Shown: in pieces, positions 8,792 through 18,100 of the stretch
How the letters are laid out: each line of letters begins with the position of its first letter
Numbering within the stretch: position 1 is the stretch's first letter
Assembly: GCF_003202235.1 (NCBI RefSeq)
Contig: NZ_MASU01000014.1
Span: 186,001-250,000 of the forward strand
DNA length: 64,000 bases
From: Prauserella flavalba
Lineage (GTDB): Bacteria > Actinomycetota > Actinomycetes > Mycobacteriales > Pseudonocardiaceae
Direction: 5' to 3'
Position numbers and translations under genes: made by a program
The notes under the pieces: model-generated
What the model was told of the DNA's origin: nothing
The model's input: only the letters and a program-made list of their open reading frames with translations
Databases searched by the model: none

Positions 8792-10339
8792 TCACCGGCC
8801 CTCGGGGCGCAGGGTCTTCGTCCACAGCGAGGCACCCGTGCCGTCGCGCAGGTGCACCGTGAGGTCTCCACTCGCGCCGTCGATGTCGAGCTCCCCGAAG
8901 TGCTGGTAGCCGTCCATCGGCGAGGTGTTCGCCACCGGCGGGGCGTGCACGAACTCGGCCTTCGGCCCGAACGTCGGGTCGAGCGTGTTCGGCCCGAACG
9001 CGCCCGCGTGCAGCGGCCCGGACACGAACTCCCAGAACGGTTCGAAGTCGGTGAACGACGCGCGGTCCGGCGAGTAGTGGTGCGCGGCCGTGTAGTGCAC
9101 GTCGGCCGTCAGCCACACGACGTTGCGCACGCGCCTGCGCGCGATCTCCCGCAGCACCCAGGCGAGCTCGCTCTCCCGCCCGCCCGGCGCACCGGGCAGC
9201 CCGTTCGCGACACCCTCGATGTGGTCGCCGTCCGGCACGATGAGCCCGATCGGCAGATCCGCCTGGACGATCTTCCACGTCGCCGTGCTGCGGGCCAGTT
9301 CGCGCACGAGCCAGCTCGCCTGCCGCTGCCCCAGCACCGTGCCCGGCGCCGTCTTGTCGGAGGTGTTGGCGTCCTTGTAGGAACGCATGTCCAGCACGAA
9401 GATCTCCGCGTGCCTGCCGCGCGTGAAACTGCGGTACACGCGGCCGTCGACGGCGGCCTTCGCGTCGATCGGCTGCCACTCGTGGAAGGCCTGGAACGCG
9501 CGCCGCGCCAGCACGTCCACGCGCCTCTCGGTGTACTGCGGCAGGTCCAGGATCTCCCCGGGGTACCAGTTGTTGGTCACCTCGTGGTCGTCCCATTGGA
9601 CGTAGCTCGGCACGGCCGCGGCGAACGCGCGCACGTTCTCGTCGAGCAGGTTGTAGGCGAACTGGCCCCGGTACTCGTCGAGCGTCTCGGCGACCTTGGT
9701 CTTCTCGGGCGTGACGACGTTGCGCCACGTACGGCCGTCGGGCAGCGTGACGGTCTCGGTCAGCGGGCCGTCGGCGTACACGGTGTCGCCGTTGTGCAGG
9801 AACAGGTCCGGCCTGCGCGCGGCCATCGCCGCATACGCCGCCATACCGCCGATGTCGGGATTGATGCCCCAGCCCTGCCCGGCGACGTCGCCCGACCATA
9901 CGAGCAGCACGTTGGCGGGGCCGAGCGGCGCGGTGCGGAACCGGCCGGTGAGCGGTGCGCTGGTGACCCGGCCGTCGAGATCCTCGGCGGTGACGCGGTA
10001 GTGCACCTCCGTGCCCGGCACGAGCCCGGGGATCCGGAGCTTGCCGGTGCCGCCGGTTTCCGGCGAGAGCAGCGGTCCCCGCAGCCGGCGCGCCCGGCGG
10101 AACGACGGGTCCGAGGAGACCTCGACGAGCATCCGCGAGGGCCGGTCCGCGCGGGTCCACACGATCGCGGAGTTCGTGCTCACGTCGCCGGACTGCACGC
10201 CGTGGGTGAGGACGGGGCGCCCGCCGCGGACGAACGCGGCGGCGGTACCGGCACCGAGGACGCCGGAGGCGAGCACGCCCGCGCCGGCCAGGCCGGCCTT
10301 GAGCACGCCGCGACGGTGGAGGGGAGTCTGTTCGGTCAT
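8792..10339 (-). CDS. phoD: PhoD-family alkaline phosphatase/phosphodiesterase, Tat-exported
   Basis: 515 aa. The Tat signal (HRRGVLKAGLAGAGV, residues 8-22) ends near AAAF. An N-terminal PhoD_N beta domain (about 40-140: LTHGVQSGDVSTNSAIVWTRAD) precedes the PhoD metallophosphatase domain. That domain shows WSGDVAGQG, NGDTVY, WDDHEVTNNWYPGE, DMRSYKD and WLTADVHYTAAHHY, the metal-binding residues of this Fe/Ca enzyme class. It would scavenge phosphate from esters outside the cell. It sits between ndk and DUF4233, interrupting an otherwise standard folC-ndk block. Confidence 0.92.
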   Translation of the reverse strand: MTEQTPLHRRGVLKAGLAGAGVLASGVLGAGTAAAFVRGGRPVLTHGVQSGDVSTNSAIVWTRADRPSRMLVEVSSDPSFRRARRLRGPLLSPETGGTGKLRIPGLVPGTEVHYRVTAEDLDGRVTSAPLTGRFRTAPLGPANVLLVWSGDVAGQGWGINPDIGGMAAYAAMAARRPDLFLHNGDTVYADGPLTETVTLPDGRTWRNVVTPEKTKVAETLDEYRGQFAYNLLDENVRAFAAAVPSYVQWDDHEVTNNWYPGEILDLPQYTERRVDVLARRAFQAFHEWQPIDAKAAVDGRVYRSFTRGRHAEIFVLDMRSYKDANTSDKTAPGTVLGQRQASWLVRELARSTATWKIVQADLPIGLIVPDGDHIEGVANGLPGAPGGRESELAWVLREIARRRVRNVVWLTADVHYTAAHHYSPDRASFTDFEPFWEFVSGPLHAGAFGPNTLDPTFGPKAEFVHAPPVANTSPMDGYQHFGELDIDGASGDLTVHLRDGTGASLWTKTLRPEGR

Positions 10340-10403
10340 GCCGAACTTCTATCCGGCTCCGGGGGCCGTCCGGCCAACGGCAGCTTGCCTGCCGGTGAAC
10401 CCC

Positions 10404-10802
10404 TTACGCCTGCTGGCTCGGGAGGCGGCCCTGTGCCATGCGGAGGGCGACATCGCGGCGCAGCCACATCAGCCACAGCCACACGGCGAGGAACAGCACG
10501 CCGATCACGGCCACGGCCACGAGCGACACGACGAACGCGATGAGCGCGACGTTGAGCGCCAGGATCACCCAGATCGTCCACGGCTTGCGCAGGAATCCGC
10601 AGCACGCCACGAGCGCCACGGCGATCGCGATGACCGCCCAGCCCTGGAAGCTGGTGATGCCGCTGCCGAGCGTCGCGACGACGGGCAGCGCGAGCCCCAC
10701 CACGATCGCCTCCAGGATCAGGGTCCCGGCCTGCACGCCGCGGAAGCCCTTCATCGGGTCCTTCGCGGGCGGCTTCGGGGTCTCCTCGGGTTCGGTGCTC
10801 AT
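10404..10802 (-). CDS. DUF4233 membrane protein
   Basis: 132 aa. A short polar N terminus precedes four hydrophobic segments (about residues 27-47, 52-68, 74-92 and 95-113) and a basic C terminus. It matches the actinobacterial DUF4233 family, found between folC and ndk. The start overlaps the folC stop by 4 nt (ATGA), so it is translationally coupled to folC. No function is known. Confidence 0.88.
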   Translation of the reverse strand: MSTEPEETPKPPAKDPMKGFRGVQAGTLILEAIVVGLALPVVATLGSGITSFQGWAVIAIAVALVACCGFLRKPWTIWVILALNVALIAFVVSLVAVAVIGVLFLAVWLWLMWLRRDVALRMAQGRLPSQQA

Positions 10803-12280
10803 ACCGGCTCCCTGCCGAACAACGTACGTGCCTCGCCGACGGTGACCACGGAGCCGGTGACGAGGACTCCGCCTCCGGCGAGGGGTTCCTCGGGATCGTC
10901 GGTCTGCTCCACGAGCCCGATGGCGGTCTCGATCGCGGTGCCGAGCTCGGGCTCGACCGTCACCCGCTCCTCGCCGAACACCAGCCGGGCCAGCTCGGCG
11001 AGCTCCTCCACCGGCATCGAGCGCTCGGAACTGTTGCGGGTCACCACGATCTCCGACACCACGGGCTCGAGCGCCTCCAGGATCCCGCGCGCGTCCTTGT
11101 CGCGGAGCACGCCCACCACGGCGGCGAGTCTGCGGAAGGCGAACTCCTCGTCGATGGTTCTGGCGAGCGCGGCGGCGCCGTGCGGGTTGTGGGCGGCGTC
11201 GAGCAGCACGGCCGGTGCGGCGCGGACGCGTTCGAGCCTGCCGGGCGTCTGCACCTCGGCGAACGCCTCCCGCACCGCCTCGGGCACGAGCTGGCGGTCC
11301 TTGCCGGCGCCGAAGAACGCCTCGACGCTCGCCAGCGCCAGCGCCGCGTTCTTGGCCTGGTGCTCGCCGTGCAGCGGCAGGAAGATCTCCTCGTACACGC
11401 CGCCGAGCCCCTGCAGGCGCAGCAGCTGCCCGCCGACGGCGACATCGCGCGCGAGGACGCCGAACTCGCTGCCCGCCCTGGCGACGGTGGCGTCGACCTC
11501 GACGGTGCGCTCCAGCAGGACGCGCTCGGCGTCGGGCTCCTGCTCGGCGAGCACCGCGACGCTGCCCTGCTTGATGATCCCGGCCTTCTCGCCCGCGATG
11601 CTCGTGCGGTCGCCCCCGAGGTACTCGACGTGGTCTATGCCGATCGGGGTGATCACCGCGACCTGCCCGTCGGCGACGTTCGTGGCGTCCCAGGTGCCGC
11701 CGAGGCCGGTCTCCAGCACGGCGACCTCCACCGGGGCGTCGGCGAACGCGGCGAACGCGATCGCGGTGAGCACCTCGAACTTGCTCATCAGGGGATCGTC
11801 GGGGCCGGCACCGCGGTCGACCATGCTCACGAACGGCGCGATGTCGCGGTAGGTGGCGACGTACTTCTCGGCCGAGATGGGCGCACCGTCGATGCTGATG
11901 CGCTCGGTGACGAGCTGCAGGTGCGGGCTCGTGTACCGGCCGACGCGCAGGCCCATGCGCGTGAGCAGGGCCTCGATCATGCGGGCGGTAGAGCTCTTGC
12001 CATTGGTGCCGGCGACGTGGATCACCGGGTACGTCGTCTGCGGGTCACCGAGCAGGTTCAGCAGCGTCGTGATGCGGGTCAGCGACGGCGCGATCTTGCT
12101 CTCGGGCCACCGCTGGTTCAGCTCGGCCTCGACGGCGAGCAGCTCGCGGCGGGCCTCCTGCTCGATCGCGGCCTCGTCGATGGCCTGCGGCTCCGGCTCG
12201 TCCGGCAACGGACCGGCGATGAAGTTGTCCCCCTCGGTGAGCTCGGGCGGAAACTCCTGGTCGTCGGACGACACGCACAA
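10799..12280 (-). CDS. folC: Bifunctional folylpolyglutamate synthase/dihydrofolate synthase
   Basis: 493 aa. Mur-ligase-type ATP-dependent enzyme that adds glutamate to dihydropteroate and folates. The P-loop HVAGTNGKSSTARM, the folate-loop region RYTSPHLQLVTERI, ETGLGGTWDATN, GIDHVEYLGG and DAAHNPHG are all present. The first ~45 residues are an acidic extension typical of actinomycete FolC. The ATG is preceded by a weak Shine-Dalgarno sequence. The gene is upstream of DUF4233 with a 4-nt overlap. Confidence 0.95.
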   Translation of the reverse strand: MCVSSDDQEFPPELTEGDNFIAGPLPDEPEPQAIDEAAIEQEARRELLAVEAELNQRWPESKIAPSLTRITTLLNLLGDPQTTYPVIHVAGTNGKSSTARMIEALLTRMGLRVGRYTSPHLQLVTERISIDGAPISAEKYVATYRDIAPFVSMVDRGAGPDDPLMSKFEVLTAIAFAAFADAPVEVAVLETGLGGTWDATNVADGQVAVITPIGIDHVEYLGGDRTSIAGEKAGIIKQGSVAVLAEQEPDAERVLLERTVEVDATVARAGSEFGVLARDVAVGGQLLRLQGLGGVYEEIFLPLHGEHQAKNAALALASVEAFFGAGKDRQLVPEAVREAFAEVQTPGRLERVRAAPAVLLDAAHNPHGAAALARTIDEEFAFRRLAAVVGVLRDKDARGILEALEPVVSEIVVTRNSSERSMPVEELAELARLVFGEERVTVEPELGTAIETAIGLVEQTDDPEEPLAGGGVLVTGSVVTVGEARTLFGREPV

Positions 12281-12310
12281 CTCCCTGCTGGTTCGGCTGG
12301 TCAGCCGAGT

Positions 12311-12340
12311 CTACGTCCGGGCCGGTGCGCCCGGACGTAG
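12311..12340. terminator. Hairpin terminator after the P450/ferredoxin operon
   Basis: Perfect 12-bp arms (CTACGTCCGGGC at 12311-12322 and its complement at 12329-12340) with a 6-nt loop, between the ferredoxin stop (12359) and the folC start (12280), both on the minus strand. Confidence 0.65.
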
Positions 12341-12358
12341 CCCTCGGTCGTCCCCCGT

Positions 12359-12550
12359 TCAGCTACCGGCGAGCTTGAGCGCCCCGGCCGGGCACAGCTG
12401 GACGGCCTCCCTGACGGCGTCGGTGGCCTCGGGGCCCGGCTGCTCGGTGAGTGTCACGACGATCCCGTCGTCGTCCTGGTCGAACACCTCGGGCGCGGTG
12501 AGCGCGCACATCCCGGCGCCGATGCAGATGTCGCGGTCGGCTTCGATCAC
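12359..12550 (-). CDS. Small ferredoxin, [3Fe-4S]-type, P450 partner
   Basis: 63 aa. Three cysteines are arranged as in actinobacterial [3Fe-4S] ferredoxins: Cys9 and Cys15 in CIGAGMC and Cys53 in LCPAG. The middle position that would hold a fourth ligand is not cysteine. Such proteins pass electrons to the P450 encoded next to them. The GTG start has GGGAGGA 5 nt upstream, just after the ancestral P450 stop at 12560; the shifted P450 frame now ends inside this start codon. A hairpin terminator follows. Confidence 0.9.
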   Translation of the reverse strand: MIEADRDICIGAGMCALTAPEVFDQDDDGIVVTLTEQPGPEATDAVREAVQLCPAGALKLAGS

Positions 12551-13740
12551 CGTTCCTCCCTACCACTCCACCGGAAGGCTGTGCACCCCGTAGATGGACA
12601 TGTCGTCGCGAACGGGCACCTCCTCCGGTGGCGCTGCCAGGCGCAACGTGGGGAACCGCCGGAACAGGGCCCGTAGGCCACGCGCATCTCGATACGGGCG
12701 AGCTGCTGGCCGAGGCACTGGTGCACGCCGTGCCCGAACGCGAGATGCCCGTGCGCGTCGGTACCGAGGTCGAGGGTGCCGGGCGCGGCGAAGCGCTCCG
12801 GGTCCCGGTTGGCGGCCGGCAGAGAGATCGCGACCGACTCCCCCGCCCTGATCAGCTCGCCGCCCAGCTCGACGTCCTCGGCCGCGGTGCGCGTGGTGCC
12901 GAACTGGATCACTGACAGCCAGCGCAGCAGCTCCTCCACCGCCGCGTCCTCGTCCACGCGTCCCGAGCGCAGCGCGTCGGCCTGATCGGGATGGGTCAGC
13001 AGGGCGAACGTGCCGAGGCCGAGCATGTTCGCCGTCGTCTCGTGGCCAGCGACCAGCAGCAGCAGCGCGATGCCGGTGAGCTCGTCACCGGTGAGCTCCC
13101 CGCCCTCGATCAACCCGCTCAGCAGATCGTCGGCCGGTTCTTCGCGCTTGCGCTCGACGAGCGCCGCGAGGTAGCCGGTGAGCGAGGCCAGTGCCGCGTT
13201 GGCGGCCTCGACCGTCGCCCCGAGACTCAGCAGCACCGCGCTGTCGTGCTGGAACCGCTCGCGATCGGCGTAGGGCACGCCGAGCAGCTCGCAGATCACC
13301 AGTGACGGGATGGGCAGCGCGAACGCGGACACGAGGTCGACGGGCGGACCGGCCTGCTCCATCGCGTCGAGGTGCTCGCCGACGATCTGCTCGACGCGGG
13401 GCCGGAGCCGGTTCATCCGGCGCACCGTGAACTGGCCGGTGAGCAGGCGGCGGTAACGGGTGTGGTGGGGCGGGTCCATGCCGATGAACATCCCCGGGGG
13501 CGCGGGCCTGCCCGCGCGGATCGCGTCGGTCTCGGTACGGCGCACGACCTGGCGGCGCAGTTCGAGCCTGTTGCTGAACCGGACGTCGGCGAGCACGGCG
13601 CGGGCCAGCGCGTGGCCGGTGACGAGCCAGCCGGTGTGCCCGTCCGGGAAGGCGAGCCTGCGCAGCGGGCGCTCCTCGTCGGCGAGTTCGGGTGGTGGAT
13701 CGAACGGGTTGTCGCGGCGGGTGGGCAGGACGGCGGCCAT
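12547..13740 (-). pseudogene. Cytochrome P450 with a C-terminal frameshift
   Basis: The reading frame (397 codons) has full P450 landmarks: I-helix AGHETT (231-236), K-helix E270-x-x-R273 and the heme loop [10 protein letters not shown] with Cys342. After Tyr356 (about 12673) the frame turns into Arg/Cys-rich nonsense. Changing frame there by one base restores a normal P450 tail ([13 protein letters not shown], then [19 protein letters not shown]) ending at TAG 12560-12562, 10 nt before the ferredoxin. So one base appears to be missing near 12672-12676, by mutation or read error. The last ~40 residues, including the substrate-facing C-terminal loop, are affected. It is divergent from a TetR gene that probably controls it. 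Substrate unknown. Confidence 0.8.
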
Positions 13741-13767
13741 GTTCGGACCCCTTCGAACGGCTCAATC

Positions 13768-13782
13768 TGACAGTAACTATCA
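13768..13782. promoter_or_regulatory. Imperfect palindrome upstream of the P450 gene
   Basis: TGACAGTAACTATCA is palindromic in its outer positions (TGA-AG and CT-TCA; mismatches at the centre and one pair). It lies in the 104-bp divergent P450/tetR gap and may be a second operator or overlap the P450 promoter. Confidence 0.35.
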
Positions 13783-13800
13783 AAGCACCCTTTGGTGAAA

Positions 13801-13819
13801 ATTTACAACAGATGTAAAT
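13801..13819. promoter_or_regulatory. Probable TetR operator
   Basis: ATTTACA-ACAGA-TGTAAAT has perfect 7-bp arms and a 5-nt spacer, 25 nt before the tetR ATG and about 60 nt before the P450 start. Its AT-rich sequence stands out from the GC-rich surroundings. It would allow autoregulation and control of the P450 operon. Confidence 0.6.
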
Positions 13820-13844
13820 CAAGCTCGCCGCTTAGAGTGAGCCG

Positions 13845-14468
13845 ATGACCGGCGAGGGCCTGCGAGAGCGCAAGAAGCAGCAGACGCGCACGGCGCTGTC
13901 CGACGCCGCGATGCGGCTGTTCCTGGAGAAGGGCTACCAGGGCACCACCGTCGCCGAGATCGCCGCCGAGGCGGGGGTGTCCACCAAGACGCTCTTCAAC
14001 TACTTCCCGGGCAAGGAGGACGTGCTCTTCGCCCACCGGCGGCAGCGCATCGACGAGATGGAGCGCGTGCTCGCCGAGCAGGTGCGCTCGACGGGGCCGG
14101 TCGAGGCGCTGCACCGCACGGCCGAGTGCGTGCTCACGTGGATCGGCACGGGCGACGGGCCCGGGCTGGAGCCGAACGCCGCGCAGGCGCGGCTGATCAT
14201 GAGCGTGCCGGAGCTGCGGTCCAGGCTGCTGTCGCTGCTGTGGGAGCTGGAACGCAGGCTCGCGGTGGTGCTGCACGAGGCGTACCCCCGGCAACTGGAC
14301 CTGGTCACGGCGGCGGCCGCGGTGGGAGCGCTCGTGGGCGGGATGCACGCCGCCGTGCGTGCGTGCCTCGACCGCGGCGACCCCGTCGAGGCACTGGTCC
14401 CCGCCGCCGAACGCGGCATCGCCGTCGCCATGCGCGGCCTCGACCACGTGGTCGCCCCACTGCAGTGA
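13845..14468 (+). CDS. TetR-family transcriptional regulator
   Basis: 207 aa. The N-terminal TetR helix-turn-helix (about residues 14-60) shows RTALSDAAMRLFLEKGYQGT and the recognition region GVSTKTLFNYFPGKED. The helical C-terminal ligand domain has no recognisable subgroup. Divergent from the P450/ferredoxin operon, with a palindrome between them, it is likely their repressor. The Shine-Dalgarno sequence is weak. The stop codon lies inside a short copy of the GGCCACC-type hairpin repeat. Confidence 0.93.
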   Translation: MTGEGLRERKKQQTRTALSDAAMRLFLEKGYQGTTVAEIAAEAGVSTKTLFNYFPGKEDVLFAHRRQRIDEMERVLAEQVRSTGPVEALHRTAECVLTWIGTGDGPGLEPNAAQARLIMSVPELRSRLLSLLWELERRLAVVLHEAYPRQLDLVTAAAAVGALVGGMHAAVRACLDRGDPVEALVPAAERGIAVAMRGLDHVVAPLQ

Positions 14469-14484
14469 TGGTGGCCTTCACTGC
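14462..14484. terminator. Short hairpin repeat (family copy 5)
   Basis: GCAGTGA and TCACTGC arms (7 bp) flank TGGTGGCCT. It matches one arm of the longer palindromes and sits between the convergent tetR and the minus-strand hypothetical gene ending at 14493. It overlaps the tetR TGA, so it looks like a shortened copy. Confidence 0.5.
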
Positions 14485-14492
14485 GGACGGGG

Positions 14493-15149
14493 TCAGCCGC
14501 CGTGGGGGTCGGTGCCGTCGAGGAAGACGTGCACGTGGCCGATGCCGGTGGCCACGCCGGCGACGTCGAGCTGGGTCGCCGCCACCGACCACGCCACCAC
14601 GGCGTCCCGCCGCAGCTCCCCCGCCAGCGCCCGCAGCCGGACGGCCAGCTCACCCGACGCCTCGAGCGACGCCGCGTAGGTCTCCACCGCCCTGCCGGCG
14701 ACGGTGACGGCACCGGCGAAGCCGGACCTCGCCAGGTTGACCTCCGTGCCGCCGGACGGCCGCTGCTCGAACGGCTCAGCCGCCGCCAGCACCGCCTCCC
14801 GCCAGCGGGAGACGTCCTCCGCCGTGGCGGAGCCCGGCCCGGTCGCCTCCTCCAGGCCGTCCAGCACCGGCGTGACACCGGCGCGAACCCGCTCGGCCGT
14901 GGTGACCAGCTCTCTGGTCAGCCCGGCGTCGCGCTGCCGCTCCCGCGCCTCCAGCTCCGCCACGCGATCCGGTGAGCCGCCCTCCGAGCCGCCGAACGGC
15001 AGCACCAGCACCGCCGCCACGGCGAGCAGCACACCGGCCACCAGGCCGGCGAGGGCCCGGGGCCGGAGCCGGGACGGGCGAACCCGTCCCGGCTCCGGCC
15101 GGTGCGCGGGGCGGCCCGGCAACCGCCCCCGCGTCTTCACCGATCCCAT
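14493..15149 (-). CDS. Membrane-anchored protein of unknown function, coupled to the ThuA gene
   Basis: 218 aa, no family recognised. A basic N terminus (about 1-32) precedes one membrane segment (about residues 35-56, LAGLVAGVLLAVAAVLVL). The rest is an Ala/Glu/Arg-rich, mostly helical extracytoplasmic domain ending VHVFLDGTDPHGG. The ATG overlaps the TGA of the upstream ThuA gene (TGATG), so it is the last gene of the sugar operon and translationally coupled. Confidence 0.75.
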   Translation of the reverse strand: MGSVKTRGRLPGRPAHRPEPGRVRPSRLRPRALAGLVAGVLLAVAAVLVLPFGGSEGGSPDRVAELEARERQRDAGLTRELVTTAERVRAGVTPVLDGLEEATGPGSATAEDVSRWREAVLAAAEPFEQRPSGGTEVNLARSGFAGAVTVAGRAVETYAASLEASGELAVRLRALAGELRRDAVVAWSVAATQLDVAGVATGIGHVHVFLDGTDPHGG

Positions 15150-18100
15150 CAGCCGCGCCACCGCTGGATCAGCGACTCGGCATCCCGGACCAGTACCGCC
15201 TTCACCTGCGCGTCGGCGACCTTGCGCTTCGCCGTCTCCGCGAAGACGGTCAGCGCCTGCGCGCCCGCCCACGGCCTGCCCCACGCGTAGAGCACCTCGG
15301 CCGTGCCGAGCGTCGTGTGCAGGACCAAGGCGGTCTGCCGGTTGATCCGGCCCTCGTCGGTGAACCGGGTGACGAGCGCGCGCAGATCCTTCGTGGACGT
15401 GGTCACCGTGAACGACACGGACTTCTCCGCGACGCTGCCCGCGTTGTCGGTGGCGGTGACCACCAGCTCGTGCTCACCGAGCGCGAGGGTGTGCAGCGGC
15501 AGCACGGCGCCGTTCTCCACGGGCCGCCCGTCGAGCGCGGCCGCGGTCGTCGCGACGCCCGAGCCCTCGTCGGTGGCCTCCCAGCCCACGGTGAGGTCCT
15601 TCGAGTCGCCATAGGAAGCGCCGTCCTCGATCCCGGACACCGCGACCGACGGCGGCTGCTCGTCGGCCGGCACCGCGATGCCGTCGCCGACCATCGTCAT
15701 CGAGTCGAGGTCGAACGGGCTCGACGCCGCGCCACGGAACACGAGGAACAGCTCCGCCGTGCCACCCGGATCGGTCACCGGGACCTCGGGCAGCGAGACG
15801 TAGTTGTCCCAGCCGCCCGTGCTCGGCACGTCGACCGTGGCGACCAGCGGGCCGTCGACCGCGCCGGAGCGCAGCTCCACGGACCCACCAGCACCGTCGG
15901 GTGCCGACACCCGCAGCGAGACCCCGTCGATGCCGGTGAGGTTCACCGGGTCGAACGAGATCCAGTCGCCGTCGTTGATGTCGCCGATGCGCTTGCCGTT
16001 CTCCGCGCCCTCCTGCGAGACGACCCGGATGCCCGAGGAGCGCGTGAAGTACTCGCCCTGCTTGTGCTTCGGCTGCAACAGCACCGTGTCGCGGCCGTTC
16101 AGTGCGGGCACGCCGTCGGCGCCGCGGTCGGTGTAGCTCGCGTCGATGGAGTAGTAGATGTTCGCACCCGCATGCCCATCGTCCACAATGGTCTCGAGCG
16201 TGCCCTCACAGGCGTTGACCGGGTCGAGCGGATGTGCGTGCGAGTCGTGGCCCAGCGCGGGCTGCACCACCACGTCGGCGCAGTCGATCTGGCCATCCTC
16301 GGGATCGGTGACGTTCACGTCGAACGGCACGTGGTCACCGAACTCGAAGAACCCGCCGTGCGCCGGGGCCGCGAGCTCCACCGTCGGCGCAGTGTTGCCC
16401 ACGGTCACCGTCAGGTTGGTGACGCCCTCCTTGCCAGTCTCGTCGGTCACCGTCAGCTGGACGTTGTACTGCCCCTTCGTGGTGTAGGTGTGCACCGGGT
16501 TCGCCTCGGCCGACGTCGCGCCGTCGCCGAAGTCCCACGCGTAGGTCACGTCAGTGCCCTCGGGGTCGTGCGAGCCCTCACTGGAGAACGTGACCTCCAG
16601 CGGCGGCTGCCCGGATTCCGGCGACGCCGTGGCCCCGGCCACCGGCCTGCGGTTGCCCTGCGTGTGCTCGATGCGGTACAGCCCCGAGTCGGGGTTGTCG
16701 CGGCCGTAGCCGCCGCCCCACTCCAGCAGGTACATCGCGCCGTCAGGACCGAACCGCATGTCCATCGGGGCGAGAGTCTGCTGGCTGGTGAGCCACGGGT
16801 CGATGTCGAGCAGCGAACCCTGGTCGTCGAGCGAGAACGTGAAGATCTTGTTGCGCGCCCACTCGTAGAAGAACGCCTTGCCGTCGTAGTACTCGGGGAA
16901 CTTGACCGCCGACTCCAGGTTCGGGTCGAAGCGGTACACGGGGCCCGCCATCGGGGCTGAGCCGCCGGTGCCCAGGTCAGGGAACTCGGCGGACGCACCG
17001 TAGCCGTACCAGACCTCGGCCTGCTGCGACGGCGGCAGCTCGGTCAGGCCGGTGTTGTTCGGCGAGTCGTTGACCGGGCTGGCGCAGTCGAACTTCGCGC
17101 CGGACGTGCCGGTGGCGAAGTCGTAGTCGTTGTAGGGGATGTTGTTGCCGATGCAGTACGGCCAGCCGTAGTTGCCCGGCTCGCGGATGATGTTCCACTC
17201 CACCTTGCCGTCGGGGCCCCGGTCGGGGTTGGCGGTGCTGGAGTCGGGACCGTAGTCCGCAGCGTAGATCGTGCCGTCGGTGTCGACGGTGAACCGGAAG
17301 GAGTTGCGGAAGCCCATCGCGTAGATCTCGGGCCTGGTCAGCTCGGTGCCCGGGGCGAAGAGGTTGCCCTCCGGGATCGTGTAGCCGCCCTCGGGCTCCG
17401 GGTGGATCCGGAGGATCTTGCCGCGCAGGTCGTTGGTGTTGGCCGACGTCTTCTGCGCGTCGAACAGGTCCCGGCCCTCGCGCTCGTCGATCGGGGTGTA
17501 CCCACTGGACTCGAACGGGTTGGTGTCGTCGCCGACACCGATGTACAGGTCGCCGTTCGGGCCGAACGTCAGGTAGCCGCCCGTGTGGCCCGGCTCCGAC
17601 CGGCGCGAGGCGGGGATGTCGAGCACCTTCACCTCGGACGCGGGGTCGATCGTCGTGCCCTGCACCGTGAACCGCGAGACCCGGTTGAGCTCCTCGGTGC
17701 CCGGCGGCGAGTAGTACAGGTAGACCCAGCCGTTCTCGGCGAACGCGGGATCGAAGGTGAGCCCGACGAGGCCGTCCTCACCGCCGGAGTACACGGGCAG
17801 GTCCAGCGCCGTGGTCACCGCGCCGGTCGCGGGGTCGTAGACCCGCACCTGGCCGAGGATCTCGGTGTAGAACACCTTTCCGTCCGGAGTGATGTCCAGC
17901 GCCGTCGGCGCGCTCGTGTTGGTGTCGAGCGGCACCTTCTCGAACGCGGTGTCCACTGTGGCCGCACAGTCGGCCTCGACGACACCGGCGGCCGTGCGCA
18001 CCCCGCCGAGCACGTGCTGGACGAACTCCGGCTCGCTGTAGGCGGCGGTGGGGTGTCCCATCGCCGTGGCCCACACGCGGGCGGTGGCCACATCGCGGCA

